Source of the DNA: Bacteroidota bacterium
GTDB lineage: Bacteria; Bacteroidota; Bacteroidia; Flavobacteriales_C; GCA-002722245
DNA: 40,021 bases
Assembly (NCBI GenBank): GCA_026390935.1
Contig: JAPLEZ010000064.1
Location: 1-40,021 of the forward strand
Reading direction: 5' to 3'
Every line of letters begins with the position of its first letter. Position 1 is the first letter of the stretch. This document shows positions 26,818 through 34,720 of this stretch, in pieces. The notes beneath the pieces were generated by a model that worked only from the letters and a program-made list of their open reading frames with translations, was not told the origin of the DNA and ran no database searches. Made by a program: the position numbers and the translations under genes.

Positions 26818-26905
26818 CGGAGAGGGCGGGATTCGAACCCGCGATACCCTTTAGGAGTATACACGCTTTCCAGGCGTGCTCCTTAAACCACTCGGACACC
26901 TCTCC
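26818..26905 (-). tRNA. tRNA-Ser(GGA)
   Basis: The 88-base gene folds as a class II tRNA. Acceptor stem GGAGAGG/CCTCTCC, discriminator G, D arm GTCCGAGTGGTTTAAGG, anticodon stem CACGC/GCGTG with loop CTGGAAA (anticodon GGA, reading UCC and UCU), a long variable arm (ACTCC...) and T arm CGGGTTCGAATCCCG. The 3' CCA is not encoded; CAG follows. The next gene upstream on this strand ends at 26976 with a hairpin between, and the minus strand has TATTTTCG near 26952-26945 as a possible -7 element. Confidence 0.97.
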
Positions 26906-26913
26906 TTTGGTGG

Positions 26914-26939
26914 AAAAAACCCTTGAGTCCAATCAAGGG
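26914..26939 (-). terminator. terminator of the tonB operon
   Basis: Stem CCCTTGA/TCAAGGG (26920-26926 and 26933-26939), loop of 6, followed on the minus strand by six T. It lies 37 bases after the TPR stop and 15 bases before the tRNA 5' end, so it may also fall in the tRNA precursor. Confidence 0.7.
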
Positions 26940-26975
26940 GGCACGAAAATACAAAAAAATTATTGGATGTAAATT

Positions 26976-28574
26976 TTAATGTTTGGCTTCCTTGCTTGCC
27001 ATAAAAGTTTTGGCAGAAGCATTTTCAGGATCCAACTCCAAAACCTTGGTATAATAGTTTTTTGCCGCAACAAAGTCCTTATTAACCACATGATAATAAC
27101 CCATATACGAATAAGCCTCAATTAAATCCTTTTTGTTTTTCACTACATCAACTTGTGCTTTTTCAATAAACGTTTCATAGAAAGGCTTGGCAACAGCAGT
27201 TTTTAAATCGGGATCAAGTTTTGAATTGGAACGCGCCCTCCAGAAATAACCAATTGGCAATTCAGGTTTTGCTTCCACAATTTTGGCGAAAATAGAATCT
27301 GATTTTGTGTATTCTTTATTGAAATAATATGATCTTCCCAAAGCGTTGAAATCATTAGTTGATCCACCATTTCGCAATAAAATTCGTTTTTCAAAAGCAG
27401 CAATCGCCTGCGGATATTGTTTCAATTTATAATGCACTGTTCCCAATTCATTGTACAAATCAATTTGAGTGGAATCCAAAGCTATTGCTTGATTAAGAGT
27501 GATGATGGCCAGCGAATCTTGTCCGGTTTTCGATAATAATTTACCCAAGTACTGGTAATCGGAAGGAAGAACTTTGATTTTGATTTTGCTCTGATCTACT
27601 CTGGCAAAAAACTTATGTATGTTGATTAATCCAGCTGCATAATCTGCAGTTTCATAAAAGGAGTATCCCAGTAAACGGTAAAGCACAACTTTTGAAGTAT
27701 CCTTCTTTTGTATTTCATTAATTTCAGAAATAGCGCTAGCATAATCCTTATTTAAAAAAAGAAAGGAAGCGTATCGAATGCGCGCACTTAAGTTGTTGTT
27801 GAGTTGCAAGTATCTTTTGTATTGCGCAATTGCTAGTTCAAATTTTTGCGCATTATAGTAAAACTCAGCTTTTTCACGGTATGCCGGTGCAAAGGTAGAA
27901 TCAATGGCGTTGGCTTTTTGGTAATAATCGAAAGCCAAATCAAAGTTGCGGGCTCTTCCATAAAGTTGTCCGGTTCTCAAAAGCGCCTTAGCCGAAGTAG
28001 GATCAAGAGCACTTGCTTTTTCGTAATAAATAACTGCCTGCGAACCATTTGCTTGTTCCAAGAAAGCATCTCCCATTAAAATAAAAATCTCGGGATTCTT
28101 AGGTTCCTTTTTAGCTGCAATATTCAAAAGAATAAGCGCCTCATTTAGATTTTTTTTGTCGGCTTTTATATACACTTCTGCGATCTTTAATAGAACTGTT
28201 GCGTTTTTCGACTTCGATAATTCCTGCGCTTTGCTGAAAGACAACTTTGCTGTGGAATCATTTTTATACCAGAGCACTTTTCCTAAACCCACATAATTCA
28301 ATGGATTTTCCGGCGCCACTGCTATTCCCTTTTGAAAAATGATTTTAGCCGAATCCGGGTTTTCCATTCTGAAGAAATTTTCCCCCTGATAAAAATAATT
28401 ATCGCCGTTCAACGGTTCAGCATTGATTAATTTACTGAAAGCACCTTGTGCGCTTTCATACAATTCATTGTCGCTCAATTTTATAGCATCATTCAATGTT
28501 TGTGCTGAAATAGCTGTTGCTGAAAAAGCAAGAAATGCTAACGAGTAAACTGAAATTTTAAACCAATTCTTCAT
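26976..28574 (-). CDS. exported tetratricopeptide-repeat protein
   Basis: A 532-residue protein with signal peptide ending at ATAISAQ. It contains about a dozen TPR units from residue 30 to the end (for instance NYVGLGKVLWYKNDSTAKLSF, ASALDPTSAKALLRTGQLYG, IDLYNELGTVHYKLKQYPQAIAAFEKRI, VNKDFVAAKNYYTKVLELDPENA). TPR arrays bind peptides, so it is a periplasmic or outer-membrane scaffold. It is the last gene of the tonB operon, its start overlapping the preceding stop by four bases (ATGA). Position in that operon suggests it works with the TonB machinery or the PstS-like lipoprotein. Confidence 0.9.
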   Translation of the reverse strand: MKNWFKISVYSLAFLAFSATAISAQTLNDAIKLSDNELYESAQGAFSKLINAEPLNGDNYFYQGENFFRMENPDSAKIIFQKGIAVAPENPLNYVGLGKVLWYKNDSTAKLSFSKAQELSKSKNATVLLKIAEVYIKADKKNLNEALILLNIAAKKEPKNPEIFILMGDAFLEQANGSQAVIYYEKASALDPTSAKALLRTGQLYGRARNFDLAFDYYQKANAIDSTFAPAYREKAEFYYNAQKFELAIAQYKRYLQLNNNLSARIRYASFLFLNKDYASAISEINEIQKKDTSKVVLYRLLGYSFYETADYAAGLINIHKFFARVDQSKIKIKVLPSDYQYLGKLLSKTGQDSLAIITLNQAIALDSTQIDLYNELGTVHYKLKQYPQAIAAFEKRILLRNGGSTNDFNALGRSYYFNKEYTKSDSIFAKIVEAKPELPIGYFWRARSNSKLDPDLKTAVAKPFYETFIEKAQVDVVKNKKDLIEAYSYMGYYHVVNKDFVAAKNYYTKVLELDPENASAKTFMASKEAKH

Positions 28575-29503
28575 ATGCCTGTATTTATTTGTATTAATCT
28601 TGGCGGGAGGGTTACTGGAACCAATCCCGACTTTAAAATAATTCTCTGACCTTTATCTCCGGCCACAAATGCGGCAAAGCCTGTGCCAAGTCCGGCGCGT
28701 GCCTCCCTGTTCACTATATATACCTTCCTGCACAAAGGATAAACACCTTGTTTAATGTAATCCTGGCAAGGAATGTAGTACTCTTTTGTTTCCGCTGCCG
28801 ACAAAGCTACTACTTTAATTTTTTTTAGAAGCCCTAGCATTAAAGTATCATCTCTATCACTGATCCAATTGAATCCAATAAATCCTATGGCTCCCTTGTT
28901 TGCAGCTACGTAATCCACCACTTCCCTATTGGAATTGGCGGCAAAACAATTTTTAGGAAATGTAACAGTACCTAAAAAAGTTTCCTGAATCAGGCGAGCA
29001 TTGCCTGAGCTCTTATGGTCGAAGACAACTTCAATCTCACCCGAAGAAGATTTCGCATTCAACTGATTCCAATTGGTTTTTTGTCCCGAAACAATATCCT
29101 TCATTTGATTCATGCTAAGCGCTGCATCACTATTGTCAGGATGAACAATTACCGCCAAAGCGTCATAGGCAATTTGCAAAGTACTTGGGTGCAATTTGAT
29201 GCTTTCAAAATATTGCAATTCTTTTTTATTCAGCTCTCTGCTCATCACAATCAAATGAGCCGAATCATTGAGCAAATCTTTTATAGCCTCACCTTCTGGT
29301 TTATAACGAGCATTTATTTTAGCATACTTATAGAAGGAATGGAAAGCATATAATTCGGCTTCAATAATTGGCGTGAAGGAATCGTCAACGCTTATGCTAA
29401 TTTCTCCCTGAGTGGGATTATCCAATGGCTTTGAAACTTCTTCATTACAAGCCAGCAATGTCAAAAGAAAAAAATTAAACGCTATGAATTTAATTTTCTT
29501 CAT
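28571..29503 (-). CDS. PstS-like phosphate-binding lipoprotein
   Basis: From the ATG at 29503 the product is 310 residues with lipobox LLAC (MKKIKFIAFNFFLLTLLAC). The ATG at 29566 would add 21 residues lacking any signal and is rejected. It has periplasmic binding protein type 2 motifs: ISVDDSFTPIIEAELYAF, VMSRELNKKELQYFES, the KTNWNQL element, and GSGNARLIQETFLG-like KSSGNARLIQETFLG, as in PstS. No pstC/A/B genes are near, so transport is not its obvious job. In this operon it follows exbB-exbD-exbD-tonB and the small membrane protein, which suggests an envelope ligand sensor or binding role. Confidence 0.8.
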   Translation of the reverse strand: MKKIKFIAFNFFLLTLLACNEEVSKPLDNPTQGEISISVDDSFTPIIEAELYAFHSFYKYAKINARYKPEGEAIKDLLNDSAHLIVMSRELNKKELQYFESIKLHPSTLQIAYDALAVIVHPDNSDAALSMNQMKDIVSGQKTNWNQLNAKSSSGEIEVVFDHKSSGNARLIQETFLGTVTFPKNCFAANSNREVVDYVAANKGAIGFIGFNWISDRDDTLMLGLLKKIKVVALSAAETKEYYIPCQDYIKQGVYPLCRKVYIVNREARAGLGTGFAAFVAGDKGQRIILKSGLVPVTLPPRLIQINTGI

Positions 29504-29708
29504 CGCTACTTTCTGGACGTTTGTAGAAAAACAAACGGTAAAATTTAAAGATGGCGTACAACACAATTATACCTGCAAGTATGCTTCTATTGGGTTGTTT
29601 CAACTCTGCAACAAAATCATCAGAAAAAAACAAAACCACAGCAACGGCAAGATATACAAATATCATAACGATACTAAAGTAATACAAGACGTTTTTGAAA
29701 CTGTTCAT
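29490..29708 (-). CDS. small membrane protein of the tonB operon
   Basis: A 72-residue product with two hydrophobic segments (FSIVMIFVYLAVAVVLFF and SILAGIIVLYAIFKFY) and an acidic tail ESSDEEN. No family is recognised. It lies 5 bases after tonB, and its 3' end overlaps the start of the PstS-like lipoprotein gene by 14 bases. Such tight packing supports a real gene of the same operon, perhaps a small subunit of the Exb/Ton complex, which is inference. Confidence 0.7.
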   Translation of the reverse strand: MNSFKNVLYYFSIVMIFVYLAVAVVLFFSDDFVAELKQPNRSILAGIIVLYAIFKFYRLFFYKRPESSDEEN

Positions 29709-29713
29709 TGGGA

Positions 29714-30532
29714 TTATTCTTCTGACGGGTCAGGAAAAACTAAAGGAACTCTAAGAGCTGACGAAGTTATTTTTCCATTATACATTGCAGGGGTCCACTT
29801 TTTTTTACAAGACTTTATTACCCTAATGGCTTCAGCATCCAAAACCTTGTTACCACAACTTATATTTATTGTAACATCAACCAATTCACCGGATGCTGAT
29901 ATTTTAACCAATACTTCTATCCCATTGTTAATTTCCTCTACAGAAATAAGGTTTTTATTAAAATTATCCATTACAAAGTCCCCGAAACCTTCAGGTACTT
30001 TTGCATATTTATCTACTCTTATAGGATAAGATTCTACTGTTCCACCACCAATAATATCATCTGTCTGGTCAACATTCAAATCATTGACGTTATCATCTCC
30101 AGCAACAGTTTTTTCTCCAATTTTTTTATCGTCGAGTTGGGTTTGAGCTACAGGTGGCTCTTTCACTTCCTCCTCTGTTGGCTCAGGAATAGTAAATTTT
30201 ATTTTTGCAGCAATCAATGGTTTTTCAATGGGTTTATTCATCGGCAAAACTTTAGGCTTAGGGAGAGCTTCCAAAGTTATTTCCGTAATTACTACATCAT
30301 CGTCTTTTGGTTTTTCCACTACCTCTTCAAACATTGTATTTAGTAATGGAATAAGAACAGCAGCAGTTAAAATAAAAGCAGATATTGAGATTCCAATCAA
30401 TAAAGACAAGTTGTATTTTTTGCGGATAACATAAGCGCCATACTCCTTGTTTTTGTTTTCAAAAACAAGTTCATTTCTTCCTTCCGATACTACGTTGTCC
30501 CAAGAAGGAACAAGCGGTTGGTTTTGCTCCAT
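29714..30532 (-). CDS. tonB: energy transducer TonB
   Basis: The 272-residue TonB couples the proton gradient to outer-membrane transport. The N terminus NELVFENKNKEYGAYVIRKKY is the Bacteroidota TonB leader, followed by one membrane segment (LLIGISISAFILTAAVLIPLL). A Pro/Lys-rich periplasmic spacer follows (PKPKVLPMNKPIEKP, PEPTEEEVKEPP). The C-terminal domain has VLVKISASGELVDV and NKVLDAEAIRVIKSCKKKWTPA. The gene is directly after exbD (3 bases apart). Confidence 0.95.
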   Translation of the reverse strand: MEQNQPLVPSWDNVVSEGRNELVFENKNKEYGAYVIRKKYNLSLLIGISISAFILTAAVLIPLLNTMFEEVVEKPKDDDVVITEITLEALPKPKVLPMNKPIEKPLIAAKIKFTIPEPTEEEVKEPPVAQTQLDDKKIGEKTVAGDDNVNDLNVDQTDDIIGGGTVESYPIRVDKYAKVPEGFGDFVMDNFNKNLISVEEINNGIEVLVKISASGELVDVTINISCGNKVLDAEAIRVIKSCKKKWTPAMYNGKITSSALRVPLVFPDPSEE

Positions 30533-30535
30533 GAC

Positions 30536-31153
30536 TTAGTTATTAATCTTTTTAAGTGCCGCCTTATCAAGGGGCGACATGTCGATCACCGCTTTTTTAT
30601 CAACCTCACAAATATTCAATTCGTCCATTACATCAACTACACTTTTGTATTTTGTTTTATCGTTGGTCTTCACAATTACATACAAAGCGTCTCTGTCGCC
30701 CTTCACCTTTTGTTCAGTTTGTTTATAAGTACTGTCGGCAATTGTTCGTTTTTCCCTTTTAGCTCTCAAATCGTTCATTTGAGTAATTACCTTTTTATTC
30801 TTGTCTAAGAGAATTTTACGCAAACCATTGGAAGCATATGTGGTTGAATCAAGTCTTGTATCTGCCTTCATCACTCCGTAATAGAAATAAATCACACCCT
30901 TTTTATCGGTTAGCAAAAGTGTCATTGCAGTTTGATCTTCAACCTTGGTTTTATTTTTATCGTCTTTCGGATCAACGGGCATATTGATGTCCATTGTTTT
31001 TGGTTTTCCAAAAGTAGCTGTTAAAACGAAGAAGGTGAGTAACAAGAAAGCAAGGTCAACCATAGGTGTCATATCCACCTTGGTAGAGCTTTTTTTAGCC
31101 CTCTTCTTCTGGTGTTTTCCACCGCCACCTTCGCCTGTGTTCAATTCAGCCAT
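30536..31153 (-). CDS. exbD: ExbD-family biopolymer transport protein, second copy
   Basis: A 205-residue ExbD/TolR protein. A Lys-rich cytoplasmic start (GGGKHQKKRAKKSSTKVDMTPMVDLAFLLLTFFVLTA) leads into the single helix with the conserved Asp (MTPMVDLAF) that carries protons with ExbB. The periplasmic part (VIVKTNDKTKYKSVVDVMDELN) is longer than the E. coli protein (141 residues), with a charged insert around residues 95-140. It follows the first exbD by 9 bases. Confidence 0.92.
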   Translation of the reverse strand: MAELNTGEGGGGKHQKKRAKKSSTKVDMTPMVDLAFLLLTFFVLTATFGKPKTMDINMPVDPKDDKNKTKVEDQTAMTLLLTDKKGVIYFYYGVMKADTRLDSTTYASNGLRKILLDKNKKVITQMNDLRAKREKRTIADSTYKQTEQKVKGDRDALYVIVKTNDKTKYKSVVDVMDELNICEVDKKAVIDMSPLDKAALKKINN

Positions 31154-31162
31154 TTCGCTTCT

Positions 31163-31795
31163 TTATTGTTTTCCTTCCAAATCAGTAATTAAACTAAACG
31201 TATTCACATTCACTTCCTGAAATACTTTCATCACTTTTCTTACAGTAGCGTAATTTGTTTCAGAATCACTTTTGATAGCATACTTCAATCTGTCAGGCTC
31301 CTTTCCATTCTGCTCTGCAATATTCGCGTCTACAGCTCTACCAAACAAAATCCAATCATACAATTCATTGTTTAAAGAATCATATGGAATACCATTAGTT
31401 GCTTTATCCATTCTTATTCTTTCCGCTTTATCAGCGGCGAGGTATTGCTTCAAATTCGCAGTCGGCATGCCAACATCTTTCATCAAAACAAATTCCTTTA
31501 TTTCCTTCTCGGTAAAAGCTACCTTGTATCGTGCGGCAATATTGTCCAAAACCTTTCTTCGTACGTTCTGGTCATCAATATTGTAAAACACTCTTCCTGC
31601 TGTATCAACAGTTACCATCATTACATTATCGGGTAACAATTTATCAGAAACTGAAGAAGGAGTGTCGACCACCACTGCTTGTTCAGTGCGAAAAGTGGCA
31701 GTCAACATAAAAAAAGTAACCAGCAAAAAAGCCAGATCCACCATGGGCGTCATGTCCAGGCTGGGATTGCTTCGTGGTACTTTAATTTTAGGCAT
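31163..31795 (-). CDS. exbD: ExbD-family biopolymer transport protein, first copy
   Basis: A 210-residue ExbD/TolR protein with MTPMVDLAFLLVTFFMLTA (proton-carrying Asp) and a periplasmic domain ending AIKSDSETNYATVRKVMKVFQEVNVNTFSLIT. A long insert (about residues 60-160) lies between helix and domain. Two ExbDs per ExbB is common in Bacteroidota operons. It lies 25 bases after exbB. Confidence 0.92.
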   Translation of the reverse strand: MPKIKVPRSNPSLDMTPMVDLAFLLVTFFMLTATFRTEQAVVVDTPSSVSDKLLPDNVMMVTVDTAGRVFYNIDDQNVRRKVLDNIAARYKVAFTEKEIKEFVLMKDVGMPTANLKQYLAADKAERIRMDKATNGIPYDSLNNELYDWILFGRAVDANIAEQNGKEPDRLKYAIKSDSETNYATVRKVMKVFQEVNVNTFSLITDLEGKQ

Positions 31796-31820
31796 AACTT
31801 AGTATTGAACTTTTTAAAAA

Positions 31821-32627
31821 TTAATTTTTTGCTGCAATAGTTTTAGAGATGCTGAATCCAGCTTCATCCATACCGTAAGTAATTGCGTCAATTTTAGTAG
31901 TGAAGAAGTTGTACGCAATGATAGCCAAAGCAGAAGCGATGATACCTAATGCCGTATTGATCAAGGCTTCAGAGATACCAGTTGCCAAAGCAACGGTGTC
32001 GGGAGAACCTGCGTTAGCCAAAGCCGAGAAAGATTTGATCATCCCCAATACAGTACCGATCAAACCAATCAGCGTTGCAATAGATGCACATGTTGAAAGG
32101 ATCACTAAGTTTTTTGAAAGCATTGGCAATTCAAGAGCAGTAGCCTCTTCCACTTCTTTTTGTATCGCTGCAATTTTCGCTTCTTTATCTAAAGTGGAGT
32201 CCTTATCAACCGATTTGTATTTTTCTAATCCTGATTTAATAACGTTGGCCAATGAACCTCTTTGTCTGTCGCACTCAGCAATTGCCATATCCACATTTCC
32301 TGAGCTGATCATGTTTCTGATGCTACGAACAAAAGTTTCGATTCTTCCTCTTCCTTTAGCGCGGGAAACTGTGATGAATCTTTCGATAGAGAAAGTGATT
32401 ACCAATAAATTGATGGTAATTAAGATTGGTACGATTTGTCCACCTTTATGAACTATACCGAGGAAATTTCCAGGAAGTGGATTATTGTCGGGATTGCCAC
32501 CTTCAAAGTTGGCAGGATTTCCTAAAACAAAATGGTAAACGAGGTAAGATACCACCAGCGCAAGGATTATAACTATGGACGCAAATCCTGATTTAAGCGC
32601 TCCTACTAATGAATTTTCGTTGTTCAT
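31821..32627 (-). CDS. exbB: ExbB/TolQ/MotA-family proton channel
   Basis: A 268-residue inner-membrane channel that drives TonB. Helix 1 is SIVIILALVVSYLVYHFVL, helix 2 VPILITINLLVITFSIERFITVSRA, then a cytoplasmic region with GNVDMAIAECDRQRGSLANVI and KEVEEATALELPML. The last helices have STCASIATLIGLIGTVLGMI and GISEALINTALGIIASALAIIAYNFF, the proton-pathway segment. It is the first gene of the operon exbB-exbD-exbD-tonB-small protein-PstS-like-TPR. No clear promoter is seen upstream (32628-32873). Confidence 0.95.
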   Translation of the reverse strand: MNNENSLVGALKSGFASIVIILALVVSYLVYHFVLGNPANFEGGNPDNNPLPGNFLGIVHKGGQIVPILITINLLVITFSIERFITVSRAKGRGRIETFVRSIRNMISSGNVDMAIAECDRQRGSLANVIKSGLEKYKSVDKDSTLDKEAKIAAIQKEVEEATALELPMLSKNLVILSTCASIATLIGLIGTVLGMIKSFSALANAGSPDTVALATGISEALINTALGIIASALAIIAYNFFTTKIDAITYGMDEAGFSISKTIAAKN

Positions 32628-32816
32628 ACTATTGATTTTAACGTTTTTGAAAATCTTTATTTATCAATCTCTTCACCAAATTTCCCTCCTATCATTCAAG
32701 ATGGTAAAAGTCGATTTCTCGTGTTTATTTAATGTTAACTCGGTGTTATCTAATTTAAAACTTTACTGGCCGAAAATAGTAAATCTCTTTTAAATTTCAG
32801 CCATGAAATTCGGTTA

Positions 32817-32829
32817 AGAGACGCAAAAT
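32817..32829. repeat. half copy of the GACGCAAAAT palindrome
   Basis: The 13 bases AGAGACGCAAAAT match one arm of the tandem palindromes at 20586-20637. The second arm is missing. Nearby TAGGTGAA and TTCACCTA (about 32831-32871) form a long-looped inverted pair of unknown use. The gene-free stretch 32628-32873 shows nothing else. Confidence 0.5.
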
Positions 32830-32873
32830 GTAGGTGAATATTTTATTGGAGGACAAATTATTGTTTCACCTAA

Positions 32874-33893
32874 TCACACCGTAACTTCACCGCGGATAGA
32901 TTTTCGCAGCAAAGCTTTTATTTCTTCAGGGGATTCGCAATTGGCCAAAACATGCATCATTTTGGTTACTGCAGCGGCAGAAGTAATGTCTTTGCCCGAA
33001 CATACATCGAGGGCTTTTAAATCTTCGCTGGTGGCATATCTGCCCAACTCAACGCTTCCCATGATACACTGCGTCACTACCAATACATGCACACCTCGTT
33101 CGGAAAGTCGCTTCAATCCCGCAATAAGGTGCTTGTCTTGAGGAATATTTCCAGTGCCGTAGGTCTCCAGAACCAATCCTTTCAAATATTGATTGTCAAA
33201 AACACTTTGAAAAACCTTGGCCGAAAATCCAGGGAAAACCTTTAAAAGAGCAACATCGGCGCTGAGCTTCGATTTATACGAAAAGGATTTGTTTGCCTTG
33301 CGGAGTTCAGCATCATTCAATTTAAAATGAATCCCAACTTCGGCTAGAGCTGGGAAATTAGGAGAAAGAAAAGCATCGAAATTTTCGGAATTTGCTTTTA
33401 TGGTTCTGTTGCCGCGAAACAAATGATTTTCAAAATAAATGGCCACTTCAGGAATCATTGATTTCTCCTCCGCATCAGTCATACAAGCCAATTCAATGGC
33501 TGTTAATATATTTTCTTTGGCATCAGTTCTTAAATCACTGATAGGCAATTGTGAACCAGTGAAAATCACCGCTTTCGACAAATCATCAAACATGAAACTC
33601 AATGCTGATGCGGTGTAAGTCATGGTATCGGTGCCATGCAACACCACAAATCCAGTATATTTCTCATAATTGTCGGCAATGATTTGTCCGAGCTTTTGCC
33701 ATTCTTGCGGACCAACATTTGACGAGTCCAAAGGCTTTTCAAAGGCCACCGAATCAATTTTGAAATCAAAGCGACTCAATTCAGGAATAGATTTCAGCAA
33801 ATTCTCAATGTCGAAAGGCAAGAGCACACCAGATCCAGAGTTCATCATTCCTACGGTTCCGCCGGTATATATAATTAAAACAGATTTGCTCAT
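32874..33893 (-). CDS. ansA: type I L-asparaginase
   Basis: The 339-residue protein hydrolyses asparagine to aspartate and ammonia. It lacks a signal peptide, as for the cytoplasmic type I enzyme. The first catalytic Thr is in VLIIYTGGTVGMMNS (TGGTxG), the second in FVVLHGTDTMTYTASAL (HGTDTM with Thr-Asp), and GSQLPISDLRTDAKENI follows. The C-terminal part (VHVLVVTQCIMGSVELGRYATS) completes the active-site lid. It lies 24 bases after the tatD start region and shares no operon partner beyond TatD. Confidence 0.95.
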   Translation of the reverse strand: MSKSVLIIYTGGTVGMMNSGSGVLLPFDIENLLKSIPELSRFDFKIDSVAFEKPLDSSNVGPQEWQKLGQIIADNYEKYTGFVVLHGTDTMTYTASALSFMFDDLSKAVIFTGSQLPISDLRTDAKENILTAIELACMTDAEEKSMIPEVAIYFENHLFRGNRTIKANSENFDAFLSPNFPALAEVGIHFKLNDAELRKANKSFSYKSKLSADVALLKVFPGFSAKVFQSVFDNQYLKGLVLETYGTGNIPQDKHLIAGLKRLSERGVHVLVVTQCIMGSVELGRYATSEDLKALDVCSGKDITSAAAVTKMMHVLANCESPEEIKALLRKSIRGEVTV

Positions 33894-33901
33894 AAAAAAT
33901 A

Positions 33902-33931
33902 GTTCAAAGGTGCATGTTTAAAGTTCAAAGT
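33902..33931. repeat. TTCAAAGT-type repeat, copy 2, overlapping tatD end
   Basis: It matches 11951-11980 at 28 of 30 positions. Its right part supplies the last tatD codons (Asn-Phe-Glu-Leu and stop from ...AACTTTGAACTTTAA on the minus strand). Confidence 0.8.
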
Positions 33932-34691
33932 TGAAAACCTCTTTGGCGTTTTGTGTTGTTATTTCGGCTACCTCATCTAAAGAGATGCCATAAATTTCCG
34001 CCAATCTAATTGCTATTAATTTAACGTAAGAAGATTCATTTCGTTTTCCACGGTGTGGAACCGGCGTTAAATAAGGCGCATCGGTTTCAATGACTATGTG
34101 TTTGATGTCGATTTCCTGCAGCACTTTATCCAGTCCGCTATTTTTAAAAGTCACTACGCCACCAATGCCTATTTTAAATCCATAGTTGATGACTTTCCTT
34201 GCATCATCGGCATTTCCCGAAAAACAATGAAAAATTCCTTTTAGTTGAGGACGTGATACTTCATCCATAATTTCATAAATCTCTTTTAGGGAATCTCTCG
34301 CATGGATCACAATGGGAAGATCCAGTTCCAAAGCCCAATCAATTTGTCGACGAAAGGCTTCTTGCTGCTGCGCATAAAATGTTTTATCCCAATAGAGGTC
34401 AATGCCTATTTCACCAACCGCAACGTAATTTCCACTGCGCAATTCTTTTTCAATAGTATTTAATTGCACTTCAAAATCATCTTTTACATAGCAGGGATGC
34501 AGTCCCATCATTGGAATAAAAAGCAGAGGATCCTTTTGCACCAAAGCTTTCAAATCCGCAATTGACGGCACATCCACATTGGGCAAGTATATTTTAGAAA
34601 CACCATTTTCCTTTGCTCGGGCAATGACAGCATCAATGTCGACTTGAAAATCTTCCTGATAAATATGTGCGTGCGTGTCGATCAAGTTCAT
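33918..34691 (-). CDS. TatD-family metal-dependent DNase
   Basis: A 257-residue TIM-barrel hydrolase of the amidohydrolase superfamily. Metal and catalytic motifs are all present: DTHAHIYQEDF, VGEIGIDLYWD, VIHARDS, GIFHCFSGNADDA and VIETDAPYLTPVPHRGKRNE. Such enzymes are 3'-5' exonucleases or deoxyribonucleases with divalent metals, linked to DNA repair or cell death. The last residues (FNFEL) come from an intergenic repeat. It is divergent from the glycosyltransferase gene by 29 bases, with TAAATTTG on the minus strand at 34703-34696 as a possible -7 element. Confidence 0.93.
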   Translation of the reverse strand: MNLIDTHAHIYQEDFQVDIDAVIARAKENGVSKIYLPNVDVPSIADLKALVQKDPLLFIPMMGLHPCYVKDDFEVQLNTIEKELRSGNYVAVGEIGIDLYWDKTFYAQQQEAFRRQIDWALELDLPIVIHARDSLKEIYEIMDEVSRPQLKGIFHCFSGNADDARKVINYGFKIGIGGVVTFKNSGLDKVLQEIDIKHIVIETDAPYLTPVPHRGKRNESSYVKLIAIRLAEIYGISLDEVAEITTQNAKEVFNFEL

Positions 34692-34720
34692 AAATCAAAT
34701 TTAGGTTTTATCTTTAAGTC

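Noticed and set aside
24228-26905. Prophage or integrative element
   Set aside because: No integrase, structural or replication genes are present; only two genes lie in the interval.
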